In this document: positions 1-6,722 of the stretch, in pieces | How the letters are laid out: every line of letters begins with the position of its first letter | Position numbering within the stretch: position 1 is the stretch's first letter | NCBI GenBank assembly: GCA_021795795.1 | Contig: JAJYPA010000214.1 | Location: forward strand, 1 to 12,502 | DNA length: 12,502 bases | Source: Pseudomonadota bacterium | GTDB lineage: Bacteria; Pseudomonadota; Gammaproteobacteria; Halothiobacillales; Halothiobacillaceae | Reading direction: 5' to 3' | The notes under the pieces: model-generated | What the model was told of the DNA's origin: nothing | The model's input: only the letters and a program-made list of their open reading frames with translations | Database searches by the model: none | Position numbers and translations under genes: made by a program

Positions 1-859
1 AGAGCGTGTAGGTTTTCGCTCCGGGAAAAACCTTGGCGAACTCGCGCGTCATGTAATTGGGTGAGGCCCCACGAAAACCGTAGATGCTCTGGTCGTCGTC
101 ACCCACGGCGATCACCTGGGCGCGATTCCCCGCCAGCGTGGTCAACAATTCCATCTGCCCGTCGTTCACATCCTGGAATTCATCGACGATCAACACGCGG
201 TACCGGTTGGCGATGGATTCCCGGATACGCGGCTCGTGGCGCATAGCCAACACCAAGTCATAGATAAGGTCGTCGAAACTCCGCTTACGATTGCGTTCGC
301 GCTCCAACTCGCAAAGCCGGTAGGCGCCGACCCATTGGCCCGCGTTTTCGTCATCGTCCGTGAGCCCGACCAGCATCAGGCCTTCCAGTGATCCGGCCTT
401 CTCCGGCGTGCAAGTGAACGCCTTCCAGAGGGTCATGTAGCCGGTGAATGTATCGATCTCCTCTTGGGAGAGATCCCATTCCGGTTTCGAGAACGCTTTG
501 GCGAGGGCCTTTTTCGCCTGCCCACGCCAGTAGAACCCGCCGTTGTCGGCTTCCAGTTCCCAGGCTTCCAGCCAGTCCTGCCGTTCCATTTCCGTGAGCA
601 GGTGATAAGCCTTGGCGTGGAAGGTGCGGATTTCCGGTTTGGCACGGGCGGATATTTTCTGCATCCGGTTTTTGAACGCGGTTTCGGCGTCCTTGTTGAA
701 CATGAGCACAAGAATTTCGCCCGCTGGCACCCGCTCTTTCTCGATCAGGTGTACAGCCAGGTGTTGCATGGTGGTACTTTTGCCGGAACCCGGGACGGCG
801 CAGACGAGGGCGTGCCCGTCCCGGTGGTTAACTACGGCTTGCTGTTCTTCGGTGAGCAT
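1..859 (-). CDS. UvrD/Rep-type superfamily 1 DNA helicase, N-terminal part (gene continues beyond the left edge)
   Basis: An ATP-dependent 3'-5' DNA helicase of the UvrD/PcrA/Rep group, expected to unwind DNA in repair, replication restart or plasmid/ICE replication. The 286 visible residues carry the SF1A motifs in order: Q motif LTEEQQAVV (2-10), Walker A AVPGSGKST (21-29), motif Ib TFHAKAYHLL (79-88), SFDDLIYD (194-201), Walker B/motif II VDEFQD (225-230) and motif III GDDDQSIYGFRGA (253-265). The C-terminal half (motifs IV-VI) lies outside the window. The start is set by the position of the Q motif and by a GGGG ribosome site five bases before the ATG. It lies 81 bp downstream of the secreted proline-rich gene on the same strand. 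Because only half of the protein is seen, the exact subfamily (UvrD, Rep or a phage/plasmid paralogue) is open. Confidence 0.93.
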   Translation of the reverse strand, partial: MLTEEQQAVVNHRDGHALVCAVPGSGKSTTMQHLAVHLIEKERVPAGEILVLMFNKDAETAFKNRMQKISARAKPEIRTFHAKAYHLLTEMERQDWLEAWELEADNGGFYWRGQAKKALAKAFSKPEWDLSQEEIDTFTGYMTLWKAFTCTPEKAGSLEGLMLVGLTDDDENAGQWVGAYRLCELERERNRKRSFDDLIYDLVLAMRHEPRIRESIANRYRVLIVDEFQDVNDGQMELLTTLAGNRAQVIAVGDDDQSIYGFRGASPNYMTREFAKVFPGAKTYTL

Positions 860-940
860 GGGAACCCCTGTAGGCCTGTTTGTCTGCAAGGATAACAGCC
901 CGCCTACCTTAATTGAGCCCTTTGAGCGATTAGCCCAGCA

Positions 941-1813
941 TCATTTCCCGCCAGGGCCAGGACCAGGACCCGCGAATGTCCGCATGATCGGGCGCCTCAT
1001 GGGAGGATGTCCGCCTGGTCCACCCGGACGACGCATTGGTTGGCGTGGGGCTTGGCGCATGGGCCCACGAAATGCCGGTGGCCTGGCCTGCCTTCTATAC
1101 GCCGGCGGGATCAGCGGTCGTATGGGCAGCCCAGCATAACGGTGAACCTGTGGGCGTCCAACAAACGGAGCAGGCCCCGGCAAATGGGTTGCACCATGCA
1201 AAGGGTGGTATCCGGGCCGAGCCGCTGGGTGGATCATCCTGCCCCGCATAAAGGGACGGACGGGCTGCTGTCCACGAAATCCAGGCCGAAACACCGGGTG
1301 CATGGGTCCGCGGTAAAACGGTCTGCCGACTGCAAGTCTGCCCTGGTACCGGGGAATCACCCGCGCCCTCCAGACCCTGTAATGGTCCAAATCCATGCGA
1401 TGCCGAAACCACCAGGCGGGATGGTTCACCTGATACCACGGCGCCACCCTGGCCCGCCACCAGACGAAATAGGGCTGGTAAGGATACACGGGCGGTGGCG
1501 GCCCGTATTCGAGCGGTAGCGGCAAAACACTGTACGGAGGTAACGGATACCATGGACCGATGTAATCCGTACTGTACAGCCAGCCATTGCCCGCCCAGTC
1601 GTAATAATAGCCATCGTAGGCATAGACAAAGTTCGAGGCCATGGGTAGGTAGTAGGCGTTGACTCCGTCGCCGACGGAGAACGCAAAATTGATTTGGGCG
1701 GATGCGGCGGGAGCCGAGATCGTCCAGGTACCAAAGAGCAGCACAAGCCAAAGCAATGATGCCGGGATCGCCAGCGTCATGCGACGATGGATGTTGGAGA
1801 AGGTCGGCTTCAT
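941..1813 (-). CDS. Exported aromatic- and proline-rich protein, 290 aa
   Basis: Function unknown; predicted to be exported. The first ~40 residues are a Sec signal peptide: a basic start (NIHRRM), a hydrophobic core (IPASLLWLVLLFGTWTI) and an Ala-rich cleavage site ending ASAQ. The mature N-terminal part is very rich in Tyr/Trp and resembles the widespread YYY-W-GPW type of periplasmic or surface protein (YDGYYYDW, then GPWYPLPP). An internal near-duplication is visible (WRARVAPWYQ and WRARVIPRYQ). The C-terminal half is low-complexity Pro/Arg/Gly/His and very basic, ending PGPGPGGK. An upstream in-frame start at 1906 exists, but the start at 1813 is preferred: its ATG overlaps the TGA of the lipoprotein gene (ATGA), implying translational coupling, and it begins the signal peptide properly. 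The role may be structural at the cell envelope, but that is a guess. Confidence 0.8.
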   Translation of the reverse strand: MKPTFSNIHRRMTLAIPASLLWLVLLFGTWTISAPAASAQINFAFSVGDGVNAYYLPMASNFVYAYDGYYYDWAGNGWLYSTDYIGPWYPLPPYSVLPLPLEYGPPPPVYPYQPYFVWWRARVAPWYQVNHPAWWFRHRMDLDHYRVWRARVIPRYQGRLAVGRPFYRGPMHPVFRPGFRGQQPVRPFMRGRMIHPAARPGYHPLHGATHLPGPAPFVGRPQVHRYAGLPIRPLIPPAYRRQARPPAFRGPMRQAPRQPMRRPGGPGGHPPMRRPIMRTFAGPGPGPGGK

Positions 1814-1971
1814 CGCCGCCATCCCCATCCGCGCCGCCATAATGGATGGATGATTGGGTGTACCCGATAGCCGTAACCATAACCACCGCCTGGAGCAACC
1901 ACGCACCCGGACAACATGGCCACACCCACAATGATGATCAGAAAGCGTCTATATCGCATGATGTGATGCAT
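1810..1971 (-). CDS. Small lipoprotein, 53 aa
   Basis: A short gene easily missed because of its length. The product starts MHHIMRYRRFLIIIVGVAML and continues through the lipobox LSGC (Cys23), a Gly/Tyr stretch (GGGYGYGY) and a Trp/Arg tail (WRRGWGWRR). This is a lipoprotein signal peptide followed by a tiny mature part of about 30 residues. Valine and alanine after the cysteine, rather than Asp, suggest outer-membrane sorting. The start at 1971 has a strong ribosome site (GGAGG, seven bases away), directly preceded by a small CGCC-GTAA-GGCG hairpin. Met5 at 1959 is an alternative start. The stop overlaps the ATG of the 290-aa exported protein (ATGA), so the two are very probably made together. 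Function unknown. Confidence 0.8.
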   Translation of the reverse strand: MHHIMRYRRFLIIIVGVAMLSGCVVAPGGGYGYGYRVHPIIHPLWRRGWGWRR

Positions 1972-2046
1972 AACAGCTCCTCCGCCTTACGGCGATGAAC
2001 CACCTTTGGCCTGGACATCGGGCTAATACCATTTTGCAGCCCATAT

Positions 2047-3291
2047 TCAGAAAATCCCGGCAATGCCGGATTCAAAAGAGAGTGCACCCATGGCCTCATC
2101 GACGCACAATAATCGCTCCTTGATCACTCCGGTTTCCATCGCCCTTTGGAGATACTGATAAGCATCCTCCAGTTGGCGGTTTTCATTGCCTACGAATGAT
2201 TCCACGATACCATAGCACACAGCTTCATCGTTTCTGAGAAGCCGTCTTGCGACTGCCATCCCGCGCGCAACAAACACGTCCTGGTGTATATCAGGCAGCG
2301 CCAAATAGTCTGACAGAAACTCGTTCAGGCTCATGTCGCTGTTTTCCGGCATGCCGCAAGCCCCTTGCAATACCCGCAACTGGAACTCCCGATCTCCCAT
2401 GCGAAGTACTGCATCTTGTATCTGCTGTAGAGAAGTCGCCTTGCCATACATCTCGGTATCCAAATTCAGCGATGACCCAGGTGCCACACTGAATATACCG
2501 TCCTGATGCTCAATCAGTGCCTCGGATTGATCGAGCAGATATTGCTTCTCCCAGGCATTGCACTCGGGGAGCGCGACATCCAGATCCGTGCGTGTCCATC
2601 GGTACCCCTGCCGTTCTTTCCTCCGCCACATCAAGGCCATGCGCTCCCCGTCAACCGGTAAGTCCGGATCCGCGAGCAACCGATAAACCATAAAAACCAG
2701 CAGCAGCGTGTGGTCATTCCTAGTCTCTTCCAGAGAGACCTTTTCCATTACAAAGCCCATAGCCTGCAAAGGTGCAGCCAGCTTTTTCCACAGTCCGACA
2801 ATCGCCCGCGCCAGTACGGCCTCTGCTTCCGGCATCAATCGGTCATGCGCGATCACATAGCGATAGACCTTCGCTTTCTGGTGCCGGGACCGGCCCCGTT
2901 CCAGGCTCAGTAGGGGATTCTGGACTTCAGCCACGCACATCGGCGTCTCATCAAGCGAGAGGGCATGCATGGGCAGCACAAAAAGCGCATCAAGTCGATC
3001 CTTGGCGTGGCCCAGCAGGGATGTGAGTCCGTCCCGTTCGAGTAGCGCGAGCGCTTGATCCACGTCGCACATGCTTTCGTGTGCAAGTTGGTCTTCCGCC
3101 ACCGTAATGATTGCATCTACGGTCTTGCGCAGATCCTCGCTGGCACAGTAATCGTCCGGGTAGAGCAGGGCGGCTACCCGCAAAGCGGCATGCACGATCT
3201 CTGTTGCAAGCGTCGATGTCTGCGTGCTATGCCGCATCGCAGCCCGCAAAAATCCCACACGAGCTTCGGACAACTGTAGGCTGGCGGTCAT
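2047..3291 (-). CDS. Protein of unknown function, 414 aa (fourth gene of the J-domain operon)
   Basis: I do not recognise this family. The protein appears soluble: no signal peptide and no membrane segment. It looks largely helical, with many Leu/Ala-rich amphipathic stretches (for example ALRVAALLYPDD and LLLVFMVYRLLADPDL). Basic clusters are RGRSRHQKAK (about residue 130) and WRRKERQGYRW (about 225). There are no obvious nuclease, ATPase or zinc-binding motifs. Its ATG overlaps the stop of the upstream 254-aa gene by four bases (ATGA), and a GGGAG ribosome site sits seven bases before it, so the start is well supported. It is the last gene of the four-gene overlapping chain; 75 bp separate it from the lipoprotein gene. 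A joint function with the J-domain protein is inferred from the operon only. Confidence 0.85.
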   Translation of the reverse strand: MTASLQLSEARVGFLRAAMRHSTQTSTLATEIVHAALRVAALLYPDDYCASEDLRKTVDAIITVAEDQLAHESMCDVDQALALLERDGLTSLLGHAKDRLDALFVLPMHALSLDETPMCVAEVQNPLLSLERGRSRHQKAKVYRYVIAHDRLMPEAEAVLARAIVGLWKKLAAPLQAMGFVMEKVSLEETRNDHTLLLVFMVYRLLADPDLPVDGERMALMWRRKERQGYRWTRTDLDVALPECNAWEKQYLLDQSEALIEHQDGIFSVAPGSSLNLDTEMYGKATSLQQIQDAVLRMGDREFQLRVLQGACGMPENSDMSLNEFLSDYLALPDIHQDVFVARGMAVARRLLRNDEAVCYGIVESFVGNENRQLEDAYQYLQRAMETGVIKERLLCVDEAMGALSFESGIAGIF

Positions 3292-4052
3292 AGCCAGTCT
3301 CCCGCCTCAGCGCCAGCAGTAGGCGTTGCGTCCGGGACAACCGGGGCGCTTTCCACTTTGTAGGGAATAATCTTGCGATGGGTGAGGGGGTCGATCAGCC
3401 GTGCCGAGAACCAGGCATAAATATCCGCATCTTCTTGGCGCAGCATGGCCAACAGGATAAATCCGATATTTTCCGGACGGTCCACATGGCATTCCATACC
3501 GCCATTGCGGCCTCCAGACTCCCAGGCGTCGAGATACGCCGATAATCCATCGGCATTGGCAAACTCCAGACCACGAAACCACTCCAGCAGCACATCCCGC
3601 GCTTTTTCATCGCGCATGGCTTCCTCGACAATCCCCATACAGCGATCTTCATCCAGAACGTAATTCTCAAAAAGCGCACATTGTAGGAGATTCGGCATAT
3701 TCAGTTGGCTTTCCTGCCAATGGCTGACCAGCGCGAGCAATTTCTGTGGACTGAGCAGCTTGGCCAGAGCGTCGCCCAAGGTAGGGTCGGCCATGTTGAG
3801 TGCCGTAGACAAAGCGAAGGCGGGCATCCTGTCCAAAGCCTGGACCGCCACAGCCCTGCCAAAGACACCCTCAATTTCAAGAACCTGTTCCTCGACGCCG
3901 AGATAGTCCTGCCGCTGTGGGTATTTTATACTTACCAGCCTCTGTAATCGGTGAGACATCTCCTGTGCCATAAAGGCAAGCTGTCTAGCGGAGAAATCTG
4001 CCGCCAAGGGTTCCAGATGGGTACCGGATTCTGTTTCACTGCGCAGCGTCAT
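3288..4052 (-). CDS. Protein of unknown function, 254 aa (third gene of the J-domain operon)
   Basis: Not recognised. A soluble, probably alpha-helical and acidic protein without signal peptide or membrane segments. It is helical and Leu/Ala/Met-rich throughout, for example ADFSARQLAFMAQEMSHRLQ near the N-terminus and LGDALAKLLSPQKLLALVS in the middle. The C-terminal tail after about residue 220 is Pro/Ala-rich and likely flexible. The reading frame is open to 4199, but that would overlap the upstream gene by 164 bp. The start at 4052 (MTLRSETES) is chosen because a GGAG-AAGAAGG ribosome site lies just before it, inside the 3' end of the upstream gene, leaving a 17-bp overlap. The 3' end overlaps the 414-aa gene by ATGA. 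Such dense packing implies co-translation with its neighbours. Confidence 0.82.
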   Translation of the reverse strand: MTLRSETESGTHLEPLAADFSARQLAFMAQEMSHRLQRLVSIKYPQRQDYLGVEEQVLEIEGVFGRAVAVQALDRMPAFALSTALNMADPTLGDALAKLLSPQKLLALVSHWQESQLNMPNLLQCALFENYVLDEDRCMGIVEEAMRDEKARDVLLEWFRGLEFANADGLSAYLDAWESGGRNGGMECHVDRPENIGFILLAMLRQEDADIYAWFSARLIDPLTHRKIIPYKVESAPVVPDATPTAGAEAGDWL

Positions 4053-4578
4053 GACCTTCTTCTCCATCTGTATTATCAAAACCCCAATTCTCAGAACCGC
4101 CTTCGTCCACCCACTGCTCATCTTCAAAATCGTCTTGCGGCCCATCGCGTTCCACCTCACCATCGGCCATGATTTGTGCCCGAAAGAACGATTCAGCACC
4201 GGATTCTTCGGTACCAGAAATGAAAGGTGGCCGGTGGTAGTGCTCCTGAAATTCGATGTCCTGAATCATGGCCAGCACATTGCGGGCGGATTCATGACCG
4301 ATGCGCGAGAGCACGGCGTACAGTAGTGGCTCCACACCAGCCGCAAATCCGCATAAATTGCCTTTACCCGGGCCGGACTCCACAAACTGACAAGCATCGT
4401 AGGCCAGCAGACAAATTCGCAACTGATGCACCCGTAGATCGTGATCGGAAAGTGCTTGCAGGTCGTTCAGTAACGATTGACGCGCATCAATACAGGTTTT
4501 TCCGTCCCCGCGTCTCTTGGCCGACGGGTACTGCTGCGCCACCAGATTACGATAGGCTTTAATGTCTTTGGGGTTCAT
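4036..4578 (-). CDS. Protein of unknown function with acidic C-terminal tail, 180 aa (second gene of the J-domain operon)
   Basis: Not recognised. The N-terminal part is basic (KAYRNLVAQQYPSAKRRGDGK), the middle is helical with hydrophobic stretches (LRICLLAYDACQFV and VEPLLYAVLSRI), and the last ~45 residues are strikingly acidic (DDFEDEQWVDEGG and DNTDGEEGHDAAQ), like the disordered acidic tails of chaperone-associated or nucleic-acid-mimicking proteins. No catalytic motif is seen. The start at 4578 is chosen because its ATG overlaps the TGA of the J-domain gene and GGAG lies eight bases upstream; an in-frame ATG at 4617 would lie inside the J-domain gene. The 3' end overlaps the 254-aa gene by 17 bp. 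Confidence 0.82.
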   Translation of the reverse strand: MNPKDIKAYRNLVAQQYPSAKRRGDGKTCIDARQSLLNDLQALSDHDLRVHQLRICLLAYDACQFVESGPGKGNLCGFAAGVEPLLYAVLSRIGHESARNVLAMIQDIEFQEHYHRPPFISGTEESGAESFFRAQIMADGEVERDGPQDDFEDEQWVDEGGSENWGFDNTDGEEGHDAAQ

Positions 4579-4850
4579 CCGCCACACTCCAGCCACGCCA
4601 TCACGAGATCGGTACACACGCTTTCACGAACTTCACGAGAGAGCATGAGGACGGGATGGGTGTCGTCCCATTCCTTCCTGCGCAGGGGGTCTATGAGCAT
4701 TTCGTAGCTTTCACGGACCAGGCTGAAACGCTGGGCATCACCGCCACGGTCGGGATGCACCCGAGCGGCCAATCGCCGATAAGCGAACTGAATCTGGGTG
4801 GATGATGCGACGGGGGTTAACCCGAGTAATGCGTATGGATTTACTTCCAT
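4575..4850 (-). CDS. Small J-domain (DnaJ-like) protein, 91 aa
   Basis: A stand-alone J-domain co-chaperone. J-domains stimulate the ATPase of an Hsp70 (DnaK) and deliver clients to it. The sequence NPYALLGL (helix I), IQFAYRRLAARVHPDRGGD with the invariant HPD at residues 32-34, and RESYEMLIDPLRRKEWD (helix III) cover nearly the whole protein. There is no Gly/Phe region, zinc domain or client-binding domain, so specificity presumably comes from partners. It heads a four-gene chain in which every junction overlaps, making the three unknown downstream proteins candidate partners or clients. The start at 4850 has GGGAG ten bases upstream and begins the domain naturally; in-frame upstream starts, up to 4904, have no good ribosome site. 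No hsp70 gene is in the window, so the host DnaK would be used. Confidence 0.9.
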   Translation of the reverse strand: MEVNPYALLGLTPVASSTQIQFAYRRLAARVHPDRGGDAQRFSLVRESYEMLIDPLRRKEWDDTHPVLMLSREVRESVCTDLVMAWLECGG

Positions 4851-5225
4851 CAAGAAACCGCTCCCTGTTAAACCATTAACCATCTTTTGATCTAGTGATA
4901 TCAATCCACCTTATCAGGCGCATCTGGGTAGCATGCCAGTTTCATGCGCAAAGATAGGCGACAAAACACGGAAAGATTTCTGGTTTATCTATGCTTTGCT
5001 GTGTTGAAGCCCAGTCCTTCCCACTATTGAGAGCGGCAGGCTGATGGCGGGGAGGACGTCCACTCGTAATGAAGCGCCGGGATCAAATTGATCCCGGCCA
5101 AAACCGGTCCGCCAGAGCCAGGATTCGAATCGTAAAAAATGAGATTTAGTGCGTTTCTTGCGCCGCACACGGTTCCATCGCTACGGGATACTGGGGCGAA
5201 TCACGGGGCAAGAACGGGGATATCA
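4851..5225. promoter_or_regulatory. Divergent intergenic region between the J-domain operon and the 101/290-aa gene pair
   Basis: This 375-bp gene-free stretch separates operons pointing away from each other, so it should contain both promoters. I did not find a convincing sigma-70 promoter pair on either strand. The only strong structure is the palindrome described separately. A 130-aa reading of the plus-strand ORF would extend into it from 5139, but without a ribosome site. Confidence 0.5.
5076..5098. promoter_or_regulatory. Near-perfect 23-bp palindrome, candidate operator
   Basis: GCCGGGATCAA, one central A, then TTGATCCCGGC: eleven complementary bases on each side. It is not followed by a T-run on either strand, so it is not an intrinsic terminator. 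Its position between divergent operons fits a binding site for a dimeric regulator, but no regulator gene is adjacent, so this is inference. Confidence 0.5.
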
Positions 5226-5531
5226 ATGGATCAGAATGCGGAGTACAGCGCACATGCTGGATGCGCCGGTCCTTTCACTCTCCCCTGCCCTCCTGTTTTG
5301 CTTGCGCAAACGCCGGATTTGTTTACCCAGATGGAGAAGGCGCTTACCGGCATAGCGATCTATTACGGGCGTCAGCGACTCGCACCATACCCGCACGAGC
5401 CAAAAGCCTGGGTGGATGTGCGCGCTGCTGTACTGGCGGCATCCTACTTTAGGCAGGCTCAGAAAATGGCCTCACGCCCAACGGAAAGCCGCGACCCATT
5501 ACGAACCACAACAGGGGCTTTCGCGGGATGA
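5226..5531 (+). CDS. Protein of unknown function, 101 aa
   Basis: Not recognised. No signal peptide, and apparently soluble. The N-terminal part is Pro/Cys-containing (CAGPFTLPCPP), followed by a segment likely to be helical (LFTQMEKALTGIAIYYGRQ, then WVDVRAAVLAASYFRQAQK). The frame is open from an ATG at 5139, but that start lacks a ribosome site; the ATG at 5226 has GGGG six bases upstream and is preferred. Its stop overlaps the ATG of the next gene (ATGA), so the two form a coupled pair, transcribed away from the J-domain operon. Function unknown. Confidence 0.65.
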   Translation: MDQNAEYSAHAGCAGPFTLPCPPVLLAQTPDLFTQMEKALTGIAIYYGRQRLAPYPHEPKAWVDVRAAVLAASYFRQAQKMASRPTESRDPLRTTTGAFAG

Positions 5532-6400
5532 GCCGGAAAACACAAACAGTGGCGGGGTTCTCTGCGCCTGCGGTAAAAAAGGCGGGCGGATTCTCCGACC
5601 TGTTCCTGGGCATCGCATCCAGCCTGAACGACGCCGACCTCATGCGGTACAGAATCACCCAATTAGGACTCCATGGAACCTTTCAGATTGAGCCAGAAAC
5701 CCGAAAATCGGAGATGCCGGAATGGTTCGCGGATTCCGAAGATAGCCCAAAAACTGCGACGCGTCGCCGGGCCATGGAAAGAATCACTCACATCACCCTG
5801 AACAAATCATGTAGTAAATCAGATCTGAGAAAAATCGTCGAGATAGGCCATCAATCGGCAAATGCCTACGATGTTGACCTTGTCGAAAGCCTGATGACGA
5901 TCCAGACATGGCAGCAAAATCGGGCCGATGAAGAAGAATGCCACCTGCCACTTAAATTCGTGGCGTTCGATGAAAACGTTCCTACAGCTTTTGCATCGCT
6001 CGATTTCCATATGCGCGACCAGCCGCAAGCACTCGCCACATACGTTCTCTGCTCCGTGGATATGCTTGTTATTGACTCCAGGAAGCCCGACGACGGTTTT
6101 GATCTGGACATGGCCATAGCCTGCGCGAAATGCATATTCGATACGCTGGGTCAGATATACAGAATGCTGCCGGAAAATCGCACCGTAGTTACGGATATTT
6201 GCGCTGAATGGGACAGCGACGAAGAACGTTTGTTCGCAAAATACATCAGTGATGCGGTTTCCAAAGCCTGGGAATGTGCCAGCTCCGATGAACTACTGGC
6301 CAAGAAAAGAATAGTGGTCGAAAAATCTTCCACAGATTTGATGGATGCTTCGTCATGGATAGAACCATGTGATGTTTGTAACGAAGACTTCAATTTTTAG
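5528..6400 (+). CDS. Protein of unknown function, 290 aa
   Basis: Not recognised. A soluble, acidic protein (many Asp/Glu, for example AEWDSDEERLF) without signal peptide or membrane helix. A mixed alpha/beta fold seems likely, with hydrophobic strands such as ALATYVLCSVDMLVIDS around residues 165-180. It has several cysteines, including a C-terminal CDVC (CxxC) six residues before the end. The N-terminal ~80 residues contain Lys/Arg clusters (KTATRRRAME). The start is fixed by the ATGA overlap with the upstream 101-aa gene. The stop lies only 30 bp before the conserved part of the omega-RNA, so the IsrB element has inserted just behind this gene, apparently without truncating it, although loss of a few C-terminal residues cannot be excluded. 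Confidence 0.85.
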   Translation: MSRKTQTVAGFSAPAVKKAGGFSDLFLGIASSLNDADLMRYRITQLGLHGTFQIEPETRKSEMPEWFADSEDSPKTATRRRAMERITHITLNKSCSKSDLRKIVEIGHQSANAYDVDLVESLMTIQTWQQNRADEEECHLPLKFVAFDENVPTAFASLDFHMRDQPQALATYVLCSVDMLVIDSRKPDDGFDLDMAIACAKCIFDTLGQIYRMLPENRTVVTDICAEWDSDEERLFAKYISDAVSKAWECASSDELLAKKRIVVEKSSTDLMDASSWIEPCDVCNEDFNF

Positions 6401-6410
6401 CTGATTTACA

Positions 6411-6722
6411 CACTGGGGTCCAGAAAGACCTCTTTCACAGTCAAGTAACCCCGCCATGAATGACGGGGCTTGTTGCAAGGAACGAAACCAACGTTGTTTG
6501 CGGCAGGAGCCAAGAAGTTTTGGTGTGAAAGACTAGCCTGGCAAAGCCGTTGAGTCATGCGGCGCGTAACCGGAGCATCGGGGACGTTGGAATGCAACTG
6601 AACCATCGCGCGTGGTAGCGCAAGTCGTAGTGGGAACGCTCCCCTAATTCCCGCGCAAGACGATGGATAGTGGCGAAGGGGTGTACACACGGTTCGTGAG
6701 AATCGTCTTATCGTCAAAGGAG
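6411..6722 (+). ncRNA. Omega-RNA (HEARO-type) guide RNA of the IsrB system
   Basis: A ~330-nt gene-free stretch directly upstream of isrB, where IscB/IsrB omega-RNAs lie. Structures seen directly: a perfect 9-bp long-range stem, TCTTTCACA (6431-6439) with TGTGAAAGA (6524-6532); inside it CAAG-(TAA)-CCCCG (6442-6453) paired with CGGGG-CTTG (6464-6472), the hallmark CCCCG hairpin of HEARO RNAs; a second hairpin GCAA/AACG (6475-6484) with CGTT/TTGC (6492-6501); and a 3' hairpin ACGGTTC-GTGA-GAATCGT (6689-6706) with a GNRA loop, ending just before the isrB ribosome site. In known OMEGA systems the guide is the ~16-20 nt at the 5' end, which here would be about 6411-6430. The 5' boundary is inferred; the RNA family assignment rests on recalled features and position. 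Confidence 0.8.

Noticed and set aside
464..895. Plus-strand open frame of 143 aa.
   Set aside because: It lies antisense to the helicase gene, whose motifs are unmistakable; no ribosome site or recognisable protein.
1814..1906. N-terminal extension of the proline-rich protein to an ATG at 1906.
   Set aside because: It would overlap the lipoprotein gene over 93 bp and put a long basic stretch before the signal peptide; the coupled start at 1813 is better.
5103..5135. Minus strand looks like the 3' end of a tRNA (TTCGAATCC followed by a CTCTGGCGG-like acceptor).
   Set aside because: The 5' half of the T-stem does not pair with the 3' half, no CCA follows at the right place and no upstream tRNA arms are present. 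GATTCGAATC is simply a 10-bp palindrome. At most a decayed attachment-site remnant.
6406..6717. Minus-strand open frame of 103 aa.
   Set aside because: It is antisense to the structured omega-RNA, without a ribosome site or recognisable motif; explained by the RNA gene.
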